Positions 1 through 8,599 of a stretch of DNA of 64,000 bases are shown here, piece by piece. Position numbers and translations under genes: made by a program. The notes under the pieces are model-generated. The model was not told where the DNA came from, made no database searches, and was given only the letters and a program-made list of their open reading frames with translations. Every line of letters begins with the position of its first letter. Position 1 is the first letter of the stretch. The DNA is from CAZKBP01 sp964551015 (GTDB lineage Bacteria > Bacteroidota > Bacteroidia > Cytophagales > Microscillaceae): the NCBI GenBank assembly GCA_964551015.1, contig CAZKBP010000032.1, forward strand, positions 1-64,000. The letters are read 5' to 3'.

Positions 1-138
1 CAGCTTGAGCCTTCTCCAACGAGCGTCGTAGAACGATCTTACAGCCTGAGCCTTCCCAAACCAGCGTCGTAGAACGATCCTACAGCCTGAGCCTTCCCAA
101 ACCAGCGTCGTAGAACGATCTCACAGCTTGAGCCTTCC
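1..138. repeat. 41-bp tandem minisatellite (3 units plus a partial one)
   Basis: Three consecutive 41-bp units start at 1, 42 and 83, and a fourth partial unit starts at 124. Each begins cagc(t/c)tgagccttc and contains gcgtcgtagaacgatc; the core tcgt-aga-acga is a small dyad. Units differ at only a few bases. The array runs off the left edge, so its true copy number is unknown. It lies downstream of the VOC gene and has no coding potential that I can support. Confidence 0.85.
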
Positions 139-175
139 TTCTGCTAAACGAGACGCTCAGAACAGCCCGAAGTGT

Positions 176-571
176 TTATTTTTCCTCGACAAGTTGGATA
201 TTATTTCCACAAGTATCATCAAATACAGCCACGATGACCGTACCCATTTCGGTGGGGTTCATACTAAACTCGACGCCCAATTTGGTCAGCCTTTCAAATT
301 CTTCCTGAATATTATCCACATAGAATTGCGTGTACGGGATTCCTGCTTTCTTCAGTTCATCTTGAAAAACTTTGGCAGGCTCGAAATGAAGCGGAGCGGG
401 TTCAAGCAATAGCTCTGGGCCATCTTGGTCATATTGAGAAACGACGGTCAACCAGCGATTGCCTTCACTCAAGGGCATATCTATCTTTTTAACAAAACCC
501 AAAACATCCATATAAAAATCTAATGCTTTCTGTTGGTCTCTTACCGGAATACTTACGATTTTAATTTTCAT
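176..571 (-). CDS. VOC-fold (glyoxalase/bleomycin-resistance family) protein
   Basis: This 131-residue protein has the paired beta-alpha-beta-beta-beta layout of the vicinal oxygen chelate fold. The first half carries VRDQQKALDFY followed by LGF (residues 10-26). The second half carries YVDNIQEEFERL and ends in DTCGNNIQLVEE, where the family's last metal-ligand Glu usually sits. Length matches stand-alone VOC proteins. Members include glyoxalases, dioxygenases and antibiotic-binding proteins, and nothing here decides the substrate. The AraC-type gene starts 41 bp beyond its 5' end on the same strand, so both probably share a transcript and the regulator may control this gene. The minisatellite lies just past its stop. 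Family is clear; function is unknown. Confidence 0.88.
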   Translation of the reverse strand: MKIKIVSIPVRDQQKALDFYMDVLGFVKKIDMPLSEGNRWLTVVSQYDQDGPELLLEPAPLHFEPAKVFQDELKKAGIPYTQFYVDNIQEEFERLTKLGVEFSMNPTEMGTVIVAVFDDTCGNNIQLVEEK

Positions 572-612
572 AACTTGAATTTTAATGAGTATGCCTGCAA
601 TTTAAGCCAAAT

Positions 613-1005
613 TCAGCTTTTTGATTTATTGAAAGTTGCTCCTTTGTAAACGGAGGGAGGCATTCCGGTTTTAGCTTTAAATAGATTTGAAAACGAATGA
701 ATGCTCTCAAATCCTACGGCATAGCAGGTATCAGAAACGGATTGACCTGACTTTAAAATTTTTTTCGCTTGCTCGATCCGTTTATTGATCAAATATTGTC
801 TGGGGGTAATCCCGTGATACTTTTTGAAAACTCTAATCAGATGGTATTTGGATGTGAACTGCAGACGGGCGAGCAAATCCAGATTGATTGCTTTGCTAAA
901 ATTAGCATCGATGTAGTTTTTGGTCTTAACTGCTAAATCAATTTGAATCTGGTTCGAGAAACAAATTTTTTTTATTCGCTCTAGCTCTTGAATGTAGTAA
1001 TTCAC
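613..1005 (-). CDS. AraC-family regulator, DNA-binding domain only
   Basis: This short 130-residue regulator consists almost entirely of the two-helix-turn-helix AraC domain. The first HTH lies near LDLLARLQFTSKYHLIRVF (about residues 42-60). The second is VSDTCYAVGFESIHSFSNLF (about 91-110), followed by the usual G-x-P-P-S-x-Y ending. There is no N-terminal cupin or sensor domain, so any ligand sensing must come from elsewhere. The start codon appears to be GTG: the nearby upstream ATG is out of frame and an in-frame stop precedes. Gene order AraC then VOC on one strand is a common two-gene arrangement in which the regulator controls its neighbour; that link is inferred here. Confidence 0.88.
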   Translation of the reverse strand: MNYYIQELERIKKICFSNQIQIDLAVKTKNYIDANFSKAINLDLLARLQFTSKYHLIRVFKKYHGITPRQYLINKRIEQAKKILKSGQSVSDTCYAVGFESIHSFSNLFKAKTGMPPSVYKGATFNKSKS

Positions 1006-1168
1006 TTCTTTTATTTTTCATTAGTGCTAACATCCGAATATACCACATTCATTTATTTTTCTTGAGAAGTTTTGTTTATCTTATGAGAAGCCGCACCCAA
1101 TACAGAGGCGGGATTCTTCTTACTGAAATGGAAGGAAACCAAAGGTTTAATTACGAAAAATAATTCTC

Positions 1169-1954
1169 ATGGAAAATTACGAACACTGGCAACTACATAT
1201 TCAAGCTCATATCGCCTATCTGACCCTTTGTCGCCCTCAAGTGAAAAACCGAATCGATGGACAAACGCTCAGCGAATTAGCTCGAATCAACCAAGTTTTA
1301 AGCAAAAATCCAGAAGTATGGGTAATTGTGGTTCAAGCCGAAGGAGAGGATTTCTCCACCGGCGTGGATGTGAGTGCCATCGGGACGATGATTGGTCAGG
1401 ACAGCAACGCCTTTGCTGAGCATTTACGGGGCTTCCAAAAGGCTTTTGACGATTTTGAAGCACTGGAAAAACCAACCATCGCCGCCCTCAAAGGGCACGT
1501 TATTGGAGGGGGCGTAATTCTAGCCCTTTGCTGCGATTTCCGAATAGCGGCAGATAACACCCGATTTTGCTTACCCGAAGTCAAAAGAAGTATCGGAGTG
1601 ATTATGGGAACCCAACGCCTCACCCGCACCATTGGGCTAGCCCACACCAAGGAGCTTGTACTATTGGGCGAAGCCATTCATGCTGAGCGAGCCCACCAGA
1701 TGGGTTTGGTAAATCAAGTGGTTCCTCTCGAGCAACTCACCACACAAGTACAAAACTTGGCTCAAAAATTCTCAGACCTTCCTCCTTTGGCGGTGGGGCT
1801 TTGCAAAAAAATCATCCATGAGGGGCAATTTCTTCCTCGGGCAGGACAGGATTTGGAGATCGAGGCACAGAGTGCTTTGCTTCACACGGAGGATTTCAAG
1901 GAAGCTATCAAAAGTTTTTTTGAGAAAAGAAAGCCCATCTATCAGGGAAAATAA
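1169..1954 (+). CDS. Enoyl-CoA hydratase/isomerase family (crotonase fold)
   Basis: This 261-residue protein has the crotonase-fold landmarks: LCRPQVKNRID near the N-terminus, the first oxyanion-hole segment (FSTGVDVSAIG, about residues 72-82), the second (ALKGHVIGGGVILALCCDFRIAA, about 109-131), and an EKRKP-type C-terminus. Length is normal. Crotonases act on acyl-CoA thioesters as hydratases, isomerases or hydrolases. The usual hydratase Glu pair is not obvious: the second oxyanion helix reads GGGVILALCCD rather than the common GGGCELALACD, so isomerase or another activity is possible. It is followed 227 bp later by the storage-lipid gene cluster on the same strand, with a strong inverted repeat between them, and is probably a separate transcript. 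Confidence 0.85.
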   Translation: MENYEHWQLHIQAHIAYLTLCRPQVKNRIDGQTLSELARINQVLSKNPEVWVIVVQAEGEDFSTGVDVSAIGTMIGQDSNAFAEHLRGFQKAFDDFEALEKPTIAALKGHVIGGGVILALCCDFRIAADNTRFCLPEVKRSIGVIMGTQRLTRTIGLAHTKELVLLGEAIHAERAHQMGLVNQVVPLEQLTTQVQNLAQKFSDLPPLAVGLCKKIIHEGQFLPRAGQDLEIEAQSALLHTEDFKEAIKSFFEKRKPIYQGK

Positions 1955-2088
1955 ATCTCAAACACTAGATATGAGTATAAATAAAGCCTGTTTGGGGCTA
2001 GATCACTAATTAAAATTTGTTTTTACGATCTTTTAAACAAAATAATTATGAATTTTCTTAAAAAAAGGATAGCATTGGTATCTCAAAA

Positions 2089-2145
2089 CACACGGAAGAA
2101 GTAATCTGATTGATAGAAAGTTTTCGAGCCTACTTTTTCCGTGTG
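2089..2145 (+). promoter_or_regulatory. Long inverted repeat in the leader of the lipid cluster
   Basis: A 15-bp arm (2089-2103, cacacggaagaagta) pairs with 2131-2145 (tactttttccgtgtg). All positions pair, one as G-U, around a 27-nt loop. It ends 36 bp before the WS/DGAT start. There is no U-run after the stem, so a simple intrinsic terminator for the upstream gene is not well supported. It could be a leader structure or a protein-binding site. Confidence 0.55.
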
Positions 2146-2181
2146 CATGGTTTGAACACTCATTATAAGGTTTATTAGAAA

Positions 2182-4023
2182 ATGGCCACATTTAGTTTGA
2201 AGAATATTTTGCAGGAGGTTACTTCCTCCGATTTGAAACCAATTTCGGGTATGGACGCTGCCTTTTTATACGCGGAGGCACCGAATAGCCCGATGCACGT
2301 GGGTTCTTTGACCATCTTGGAAGGAGCAATGTCCTTTGAAGATTTCAAGAAAATAATTGCTTCTCGTCTACCGCTTCTTCCCAAATTCCGCCAGAGATTG
2401 GTTTCGGTTCCTTTCAATTTGGATTACCCTTACTGGGCAGATGATCCAAATTTTGACCTGGACATGCACCTACACCACATCGCTCTACCCGAACCCGGTA
2501 ACTGGAAGGCACTACGGGATATGAGTTCGAGGGTTTTTAGTGGGCATCTTGACCACGCGCGCCCCCTCTGGTCAATCACCTTCGTGGAGGGTTTGGACAA
2601 TGTATCCCAAGTACCTCCTGGCTCCGTAGCGATTTTGACCAATATTCATCACGTGATGATTGATGGTGTTTCTGGCTTAGGAGTGATGGGTATTCTCTAT
2701 GATCGAAGTGCTGAAAACCAAATGAATAAATTGGCCAAACCTATTCCTTTCAAACCGGCTCCTCTGCCCAATGATCTTAGCTTATTGCTGAAAAGCTATG
2801 GCAATTTCATGAGTAATCCCTTCAAATTGCCCGTGGCCGTGGGGCAGACTGTCTGGAAAGTCGTCAAAACACAAGTTACCCCTCAATTGGCTAATAAAGA
2901 GCTTCCTAAGGCTTCTTTTACTGCCCCCAAAACCATCTTCAATGAAAATGTTTCCCTGAAGCGTACTTGGGGCTCCGCAATTCTTGAGCTAGAGCGGGTC
3001 AAAACCCTCAAGAATATTATGGGAGTTACCCTGAATGATATTATTCTGACGATCTGCTCAGGAGCGATTAGAAAGTATCTTCTAGAAAAAAACAAACTAC
3101 CCGCCCAGCCTCTGGTCGCCAATGTACCTGTATCCACGCGCACCACCGAAGATAGCGGAGAGCTAAACAATCAAATCTCCAATATGCTCATTCCCATCGC
3201 TACGCACGTGGAAGAGCCGATTGAGCGTTTAGAATTGATCCACGAATATACCAGCCTTGGAAAAGTGAGACACCGCGCGATGGGAGCCAAGACGATTGCT
3301 AAAATGGCTGACTCGGTGCCCTTTGGCTTAGCCAACCTGGCCGCTGGAATATACAGCCGCTACAATCTCAGTCAATTGCACAGGCCTATCTTCAACGTGA
3401 CCATCACCAACGTGCCAGGGCCACAAGACCCTCTCTACATGAATGGCCATAAAGTCCTTTCGGTGATGGGAATGGGGCCCGTTATCGATGGTCAGGGGCT
3501 AATTATCGCCATCTTGAGCTATGCCGGGCAAATTACCATCAGTTCCACTTCGGATGTAAGCACCATTCCCGATATTGATCTTTTCTCTCGTTATATCCGA
3601 GAAACCGCCAATGAACTGGAAAACATCATTTTAGAAAAGGAGAAGAAAAGAGTAGAAGAACTCGAGAAGAATCAGGCGGATGATATCTTTGATAATCTAA
3701 AAAAATCATTTGGAGGTAATCCCGAAATGACCGCAGACGCTAAGGGCTTATTCCAAATCTATATTACCGGAAGGAAATCAAGTAATTGGCAAATCAACCT
3801 CAACCGAAATCCAGCCATTGTCAAACAGGGCATTTACAGTAGCCCGGATGTGATTTTGACCGTATCTGAGCCACATCTGAGAAGAATTGTACAAGGAGAA
3901 ATTAGCTGGGAAGAGGCAGAAATTCAAGGTAGAATCAAAGTACAAGGAGATCGAGCCAAATTCGCTGCTCTGAGTGATCTTCTCGTCAAGAAACCTCAGC
4001 CCGAGGCAGAAGCCAAGCATTAA
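2182..4023 (+). CDS. WS/DGAT acyltransferase fused to a C-terminal SCP2-like domain
   Basis: This bifunctional wax ester synthase/acyl-CoA:diacylglycerol acyltransferase joins an acyl-CoA to a fatty alcohol or diacylglycerol, making wax ester or triacylglycerol at the membrane. The N-terminal phrase MDAAFLYAEAPNSPMHVGS and the catalytic HHxxxDG (HHVMIDG, residues 156-162) are diagnostic. NVPGPQDPLYMNG (near 413) matches the second conserved block. Bacterial WS/DGATs are usually about 450-470 residues; here about 140 more follow a charged linker (470-500). That extension (GLFQIYITG...SPDVILTVSEPHLRRIVQG...RIKVQGD) resembles sterol-carrier-protein-2 lipid-binding domains. The next gene follows after 87 bp. 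The start is the ATG in MATFSLKN. Family is certain; preference for wax or TAG is inferred from the G3P-pathway neighbours. Confidence 0.93.
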   Translation: MATFSLKNILQEVTSSDLKPISGMDAAFLYAEAPNSPMHVGSLTILEGAMSFEDFKKIIASRLPLLPKFRQRLVSVPFNLDYPYWADDPNFDLDMHLHHIALPEPGNWKALRDMSSRVFSGHLDHARPLWSITFVEGLDNVSQVPPGSVAILTNIHHVMIDGVSGLGVMGILYDRSAENQMNKLAKPIPFKPAPLPNDLSLLLKSYGNFMSNPFKLPVAVGQTVWKVVKTQVTPQLANKELPKASFTAPKTIFNENVSLKRTWGSAILELERVKTLKNIMGVTLNDIILTICSGAIRKYLLEKNKLPAQPLVANVPVSTRTTEDSGELNNQISNMLIPIATHVEEPIERLELIHEYTSLGKVRHRAMGAKTIAKMADSVPFGLANLAAGIYSRYNLSQLHRPIFNVTITNVPGPQDPLYMNGHKVLSVMGMGPVIDGQGLIIAILSYAGQITISSTSDVSTIPDIDLFSRYIRETANELENIILEKEKKRVEELEKNQADDIFDNLKKSFGGNPEMTADAKGLFQIYITGRKSSNWQINLNRNPAIVKQGIYSSPDVILTVSEPHLRRIVQGEISWEEAEIQGRIKVQGDRAKFAALSDLLVKKPQPEAEAKH

Positions 4024-4110
4024 ATATCCAGATTTTTGAGAGTGAGTTAACAGAAAACATACATTAAAATCAATAATAATAGCTATCACTATTTCTCCAA
4101 TTAGGAATTC

Positions 4111-7100
4111 ATGGAACGAATCATTAAGCACCCAAAATTTCAAGAAAATCTCGAGCACGTCGCTCAGGAGATTAACCGCCCTTTTGAAGAAATTGAAAAG
4201 GAAGCCAAAAAGTATCTAAAGGAACTCTACACCGAAAGAAAAGATTTTAGTAGTCTTTTTACGGTTCAAGGTTCTCAGTATCTTCTTTCTTGGGCCTACG
4301 AACACAAGATTGATGTAGTCCCGGAAGAGATTAAAGGGATCATGAAATTAATCCGACGCCATCCGGTCGCCTTCCTGATGACCCACAAAACCTACATTGA
4401 TACTCTCGTGCTGATTGTTACTTTGGCACGCTACGGGATGCCAATTCCTTACATGTTTGGAGGAATCAATATGGCCTTCACGGGTTTGAAGCAACTCGGA
4501 AAGCAAGTAGGCATGATTTATATCCGTAGAAATATCAAAGATAATCCAGTTTACAAGGCCACTTTGAAGCATTTCGTGTCCTCTCTGATCGCAGAAGGGA
4601 ATCACTTTACTTGGATGATCGAGGGAACGCGCTCCCGCACGGGCAAAATCCTGTGGCCTAAAATGGGCATCTTGAAATATTTCATGGAAGGTGAGCAGGA
4701 TAGTGGGCGAGAAATCAAATATATCCCCGTCTCGGTGGTTTATGACTTGATTCCAGATGTGAAAGAGATGACCCTCGAGGGTCAAGGCAAAGAAAAAAAA
4801 CCCGAAAGCTTGGCCTGGTTTTTTAATTATATACGCAAGTTGGGCGATAATTTTGGCCGAGTCGCCATCCGCTTCGGAGAATCCGTGGATGTCAAAGCCC
4901 ACCAAAGTGCCATCATCCCTGACCGCGAAGAAGATAGCTATGAAGACAAATATGCCCTGCCTCGTTTTGCCTTCGAGCTCGTTTATCGAGCCAGCCAGAT
5001 CAATCCCGTAACGACAGTTTCTCTGGTATGTAATGCCTTGTTGAGTAATTTTGCACTCGCTAAACGAGAAATAGAAGGGCACGTCTACGAGCTGATGCAT
5101 TTTATTGAAAAAAGAAAAAAAGATGTACTCTTAGATAGAGGCAAGCCGATTGGAGAGAGCGTACAGACCGCGTTGAATCTGCTTTTGCAAGCCGGAATTG
5201 TACAAAAAAACCAATCTGGTTTGCAGGCCAGATATCTGATTAACGAATCAGAATACCTTCCAGCTAATTATTATGCCAATATGGCGGCAGGGCATCTTTA
5301 CCACCGTGCCTTTATCGAGCTGGCCTTGGTGAAAGTAGCCAATGATCAATCCCAAGACCGTCTACTACATTTCTGGAAAGAAATTATGGTGTTGAGAGAT
5401 CTCTTCAAATTTGAGTTCTTTTATAGCAATAAAGCGGAGTTTAGCGATGAGGTTGAAGAAGAACTAAATGAGTTTGATCCTAAGTGGAGAGACTTGCTCA
5501 GCGATCCTCAGGGTAATATCCCTGCACTCTTAGAAAGACAACGTGCCTCCATCGCTGAGGCGCTCCTGCTTACTTATTTGGAGGGTTATCGGGTCGTGAT
5601 GAACACACTTCTGAACTGGGATTCAAAGCGAGATTTTTCCGAGGAAGCGTTTATGGAAGTTTGTGTTTTCATTGGTAAAGAAATGCATTGGCAGGGACAA
5701 ATCCGAAGGCTAGAGAGCTTATCCAAGCCTTTTTTGATCAACGGCTTGAGATTCGCCAAAAATCGCCAACTCATTCCCAAAGATACCAATCCCTCCTTCC
5801 CTTACGAGAAAATTAAAGCTTCTTTGGCACAGCTAAACGAAGTGAGCAACCGCCTAGAGTATTTACAAGAGTGGGTAATTGCCAAGAATAAAAGACAGTC
5901 CATAGAAATACCTTTGGAGCGAAACGTGGTACCCGGGTCAAATGCCGAGTTGCATTCCTCAGAAATTCTACACGAGGAGAGAGGAAAGCACATCGGAGCC
6001 TTCTTTGACTTAGACCGTACTTTGATCAATGATTTTTCAGCCAAGCAATTTCTACAAACTCGCGTGATGAGTGGTAAAATGACGGTTCAAGAAGCATTGA
6101 CCCAATTTGGTGGCCTTATGATCTATGCCTCCGGTATGCAAGATTTTGCAAGTTTGGCCGCCTTGAGCGCACGTGGAGTACAAGGAATTCCCGAGGAAAC
6201 CTTTGTTGAATTGGGAGAAGAAGTCTATCTCAGACATCTGGCCGCTGCGATCTACCCCGAATCTCGGGCTTTGGTGGCCACCCACCTAGCCAAAGGTCAT
6301 ACCGTGGCTATTGTCTCCGCCGCCACCCTTTATCAAGTAAATCCAATTGCTCGTGATTTGGGAATTGAGCACGTGATGTGTTCGTTGATGGAAGTGAAAA
6401 ACGGCAAATTCACTGGGAAGATGCTAGAACCTGTGGCTTGGGGAGAAGGAAAAGCCACCTTAGCCTTGGAGTTTGCCCAAAAACACAATCTTGACCTGTC
6501 TAAGAGCTATTTTTATACCGATAGCATGGAAGATTTACCGCTCATGGAGATAGTGGGTCATCCTCGGGCTGTCAATCCTGACCACCGACTGGCACAATGG
6601 GCTTTTGAACACAATTGGCCAATCTATCGCTTCAAAGCTTCTTCTGGTAACACCCTGACCAACACGCTCCGAACGAGTTTGGCGGTGGGGAGTCTTTACC
6701 CTTCTATTGTGCGGGGAATCACCACGGGTGCCCTGAGCATGTCTTGGCAAAAAGGAGTAAACGCCACCATTGCCAGTGTTGGCGATTTAGGCTCTTGGAT
6801 GGCTGGTCTAGACATTATTATCAAAGGCAAAGAAAATCTGGAGAGTCATCGTCCGGCGGTGTTTCTTTTTAATCACCAAAGCTCAGCCGATCTTTTTATT
6901 GTGGCCAAGTTACTACGCCACGATTTTAAATCTATTGCCAAGAAAGAACTACAAAGCAATCCCCTTGGCCCAATTCTAAAATCACTAGGAGTCATTTTTG
7001 TTGACCGTCAAAATAAGGAAAAAGCCATTGAAGCAATGCAACCCGCCGTGGATGCCCTCAAAAGTGGAACCTCCATCGCGATTGCTCCTGAAGGCACCCG

Positions 7101-7362
7101 TAGTGAAGATCGTACTTTGGGGAAATTCAAGAAAGGAGCTTTTCACCTGGCATTACAATCCCAAGTTCCAATCGTACCGATTATTATCAAAAATGCCCAC
7201 GATGCCATGCCCAAGGGAAGCAGTCTGCTACGCCCTGCCAATATCGAGGTGGTGATAGCCGAGCCGATTGACGTGAGTCATTGGAAGGCCGAGCAACTGG
7301 AGCAGCATATTGAAGAAGTAAGAAATGTCTACGTAGAAGAACTGGAAAAAATGAAATATTGA
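4111..7362 (+). CDS. Three-domain glycerolipid enzyme: PlsB-like GPAT, HAD-IB phosphatase, PlsC-like AGPAT
   Basis: This 1083-residue protein has three catalytic modules. The N-terminal module resembles glycerol-3-phosphate acyltransferases: HKTYID (H92-x4-D97), FIRR-like IYIRR near 137, and EGTRSRTGK (171-179). The middle module is HAD subfamily IB, with DLDRT (D633, D635), the VSAAT motif and a C-terminal SYFYTDSMEDLPLM. The third module is a 1-acyl-G3P acyltransferase with NHQSSAD (H922-x4-D927) and APEGTRS (992-998). HAD-PlsC fusions are known in actinobacteria; adding a GPAT would put both acylations of G3P, and possibly phosphatidate dephosphorylation, in one chain. The phosphatase substrate is not proven, since HAD-IB members also include phosphoserine phosphatases. 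It lies between the DGAT and gpsA genes. Confidence 0.92.
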   Translation: MERIIKHPKFQENLEHVAQEINRPFEEIEKEAKKYLKELYTERKDFSSLFTVQGSQYLLSWAYEHKIDVVPEEIKGIMKLIRRHPVAFLMTHKTYIDTLVLIVTLARYGMPIPYMFGGINMAFTGLKQLGKQVGMIYIRRNIKDNPVYKATLKHFVSSLIAEGNHFTWMIEGTRSRTGKILWPKMGILKYFMEGEQDSGREIKYIPVSVVYDLIPDVKEMTLEGQGKEKKPESLAWFFNYIRKLGDNFGRVAIRFGESVDVKAHQSAIIPDREEDSYEDKYALPRFAFELVYRASQINPVTTVSLVCNALLSNFALAKREIEGHVYELMHFIEKRKKDVLLDRGKPIGESVQTALNLLLQAGIVQKNQSGLQARYLINESEYLPANYYANMAAGHLYHRAFIELALVKVANDQSQDRLLHFWKEIMVLRDLFKFEFFYSNKAEFSDEVEEELNEFDPKWRDLLSDPQGNIPALLERQRASIAEALLLTYLEGYRVVMNTLLNWDSKRDFSEEAFMEVCVFIGKEMHWQGQIRRLESLSKPFLINGLRFAKNRQLIPKDTNPSFPYEKIKASLAQLNEVSNRLEYLQEWVIAKNKRQSIEIPLERNVVPGSNAELHSSEILHEERGKHIGAFFDLDRTLINDFSAKQFLQTRVMSGKMTVQEALTQFGGLMIYASGMQDFASLAALSARGVQGIPEETFVELGEEVYLRHLAAAIYPESRALVATHLAKGHTVAIVSAATLYQVNPIARDLGIEHVMCSLMEVKNGKFTGKMLEPVAWGEGKATLALEFAQKHNLDLSKSYFYTDSMEDLPLMEIVGHPRAVNPDHRLAQWAFEHNWPIYRFKASSGNTLTNTLRTSLAVGSLYPSIVRGITTGALSMSWQKGVNATIASVGDLGSWMAGLDIIIKGKENLESHRPAVFLFNHQSSADLFIVAKLLRHDFKSIAKKELQSNPLGPILKSLGVIFVDRQNKEKAIEAMQPAVDALKSGTSIAIAPEGTRSEDRTLGKFKKGAFHLALQSQVPIVPIIIKNAHDAMPKGSSLLRPANIEVVIAEPIDVSHWKAEQLEQHIEEVRNVYVEELEKMKY

Positions 7363-7368
7363 TCAAGA

Positions 7369-7397
7369 AATTGCCTAAAGCTCATCTTTAGGCAATT
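7369..7397 (+). promoter_or_regulatory. Perfect 12-bp hairpin between the acyltransferase gene and gpsA
   Basis: aattgcctaaag (7369-7380) pairs perfectly with ctttaggcaatt (7386-7397) around the loop ctcat. It starts 6 bases after the upstream stop codon and ends 29 bases before gpsA. No T-run follows, so it may be a partial terminator, an RNA-processing site or a 3'-end stabiliser that tunes gpsA expression. Confidence 0.6.
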
Positions 7398-7426
7398 CTA
7401 GGAAATGCTTATTCACTTACACTAGA

Positions 7427-8434
7427 ATGCATATGAATTTAAAGGTCGGATTAATTGGAGGAGGCTCTTGGGGAACCACCGTGGCTTCCCTTACTGCTCA
7501 AAATTGCCCCACTACCCTCTGGGCAAGAAATCAAGAAACCGTTGATGAAATCAATCAACAGCATACGAACGAGAAATATCTCCCTGATGCCAAGCTTACC
7601 CCTTCGCTACGGGCTACCCAATCTCTTCAAGAAGCGGTGGAACAGGCCGACTTGGTCGTGATGGGAGTCCCTACCCAGAGCTTTCGGCAGGTACTTCAAG
7701 AGGCCAGAACCTTTATTCGGCCTTGGGTTCCCATTATCAGTCTCTCCAAAGGCTTAGAGCAAGGAACCCGCATGCGGATGACCGAGATTATCGAGTCAGA
7801 GATGCCGGGCCATCCCGTCGGAGTTTTGTCAGGCCCCAATCTAGCCAAGGAAATCGCCAAGGGGCAAGCTGCCGCCAGCGTGATTGCCATGGTAGATGAA
7901 TCCATCGCGGTGGCTTTGCAGAAGGTTTTCCGTACGGGGCTTTTCCGAGTTTATACCAATACCGACGTGGTAGGCTGTGAAATTGGAGGAGCTTTGAAAA
8001 ACGTGATCGCGATTTCTACGGGCATGGGTGATGGCGCCGCCGCCGGTGAAAACACAAGAGCTGCCCTCATTACCCGAGGCTTGGCCGAGCTTACTCGCTT
8101 GGGCGTAGCCATGGGCGGACAGGCACTTACCTTTGCTGGATTGGCCGGAATGGGTGATTTGGTCGCTACTTGCACAAGTAGTCTGAGCCGAAATTTTCGC
8201 GTTGGTTACCAACTGGGGAAAGGCCGTAAGCTAGATGATATTATCGAGGAAATGTCCGAAGTGGCCGAAGGGGTCAAAACGGCCAAAGTGGTCATGGAAC
8301 TAGCCAAGGAGCATAAAGTTGAGATGCCTATTGCCACGGAAGTCTACAAGGTACTTTATGAGGGCAACACGGTCAATGATGCCTTCCGAGGCTTGATTCG
8401 CCATAAAGTTGGTTCTGAGTCCGAGCCAGGCTAA
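7427..8434 (+). CDS. gpsA: NAD(P)H-dependent glycerol-3-phosphate dehydrogenase
   Basis: Cytosolic enzyme that reduces dihydroxyacetone phosphate to sn-glycerol-3-phosphate, the acyl acceptor for glycerolipid synthesis. The 335 residues start with the Rossmann motif GLIGGGSWGTTVA (about 8-20). They contain the conserved LSGPNLAKEIAKG, the catalytic-lysine block GCEIGGALKNVIAIS, and AGMGDLVATCTSSLSRNFRVG, all hallmarks of GpsA. Length is typical (about 330-340). Two in-frame ATGs are 6 bp apart, and either could be used. It follows the three-domain acyltransferase by 64 bp and would feed that enzyme directly. Its clustering with a DGAT suggests dedicated G3P supply for storage lipid, although it may also be the housekeeping copy. 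Confidence 0.96.
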   Translation: MHMNLKVGLIGGGSWGTTVASLTAQNCPTTLWARNQETVDEINQQHTNEKYLPDAKLTPSLRATQSLQEAVEQADLVVMGVPTQSFRQVLQEARTFIRPWVPIISLSKGLEQGTRMRMTEIIESEMPGHPVGVLSGPNLAKEIAKGQAAASVIAMVDESIAVALQKVFRTGLFRVYTNTDVVGCEIGGALKNVIAISTGMGDGAAAGENTRAALITRGLAELTRLGVAMGGQALTFAGLAGMGDLVATCTSSLSRNFRVGYQLGKGRKLDDIIEEMSEVAEGVKTAKVVMELAKEHKVEMPIATEVYKVLYEGNTVNDAFRGLIRHKVGSESEPG

Positions 8435-8472
8435 GCCTAAGTTCGGCTATTTTAAGGAAACTATTCAAAGAT

Positions 8473-8501
8473 GGCAGGTATTAATTTATATCTGCCTTTT
8501 T
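8473..8501 (+). terminator. Intrinsic terminator after gpsA
   Basis: ggcaggtat (8473-8481) pairs with atatctgcc (8488-8496), with one G-U pair and a 6-nt loop. Five T residues (8497-8501) follow at once. It sits 39 bp after the gpsA stop and closes the lipid cluster. Confidence 0.75.
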
Positions 8502-8599
8502 CTTGAAGGCAGCCGCTACCACAGGAAAAGCCCAAGTAAATGCTTGAGCTTTTTCTTATTTTTTGGTTGAGTATCCTTACGTCATATGGAGGTAATTGC

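Noticed and set aside
1..138. CRISPR array
   Set aside because: The 41-bp units are directly adjacent and near-identical throughout, with no variable spacers and no cas genes.
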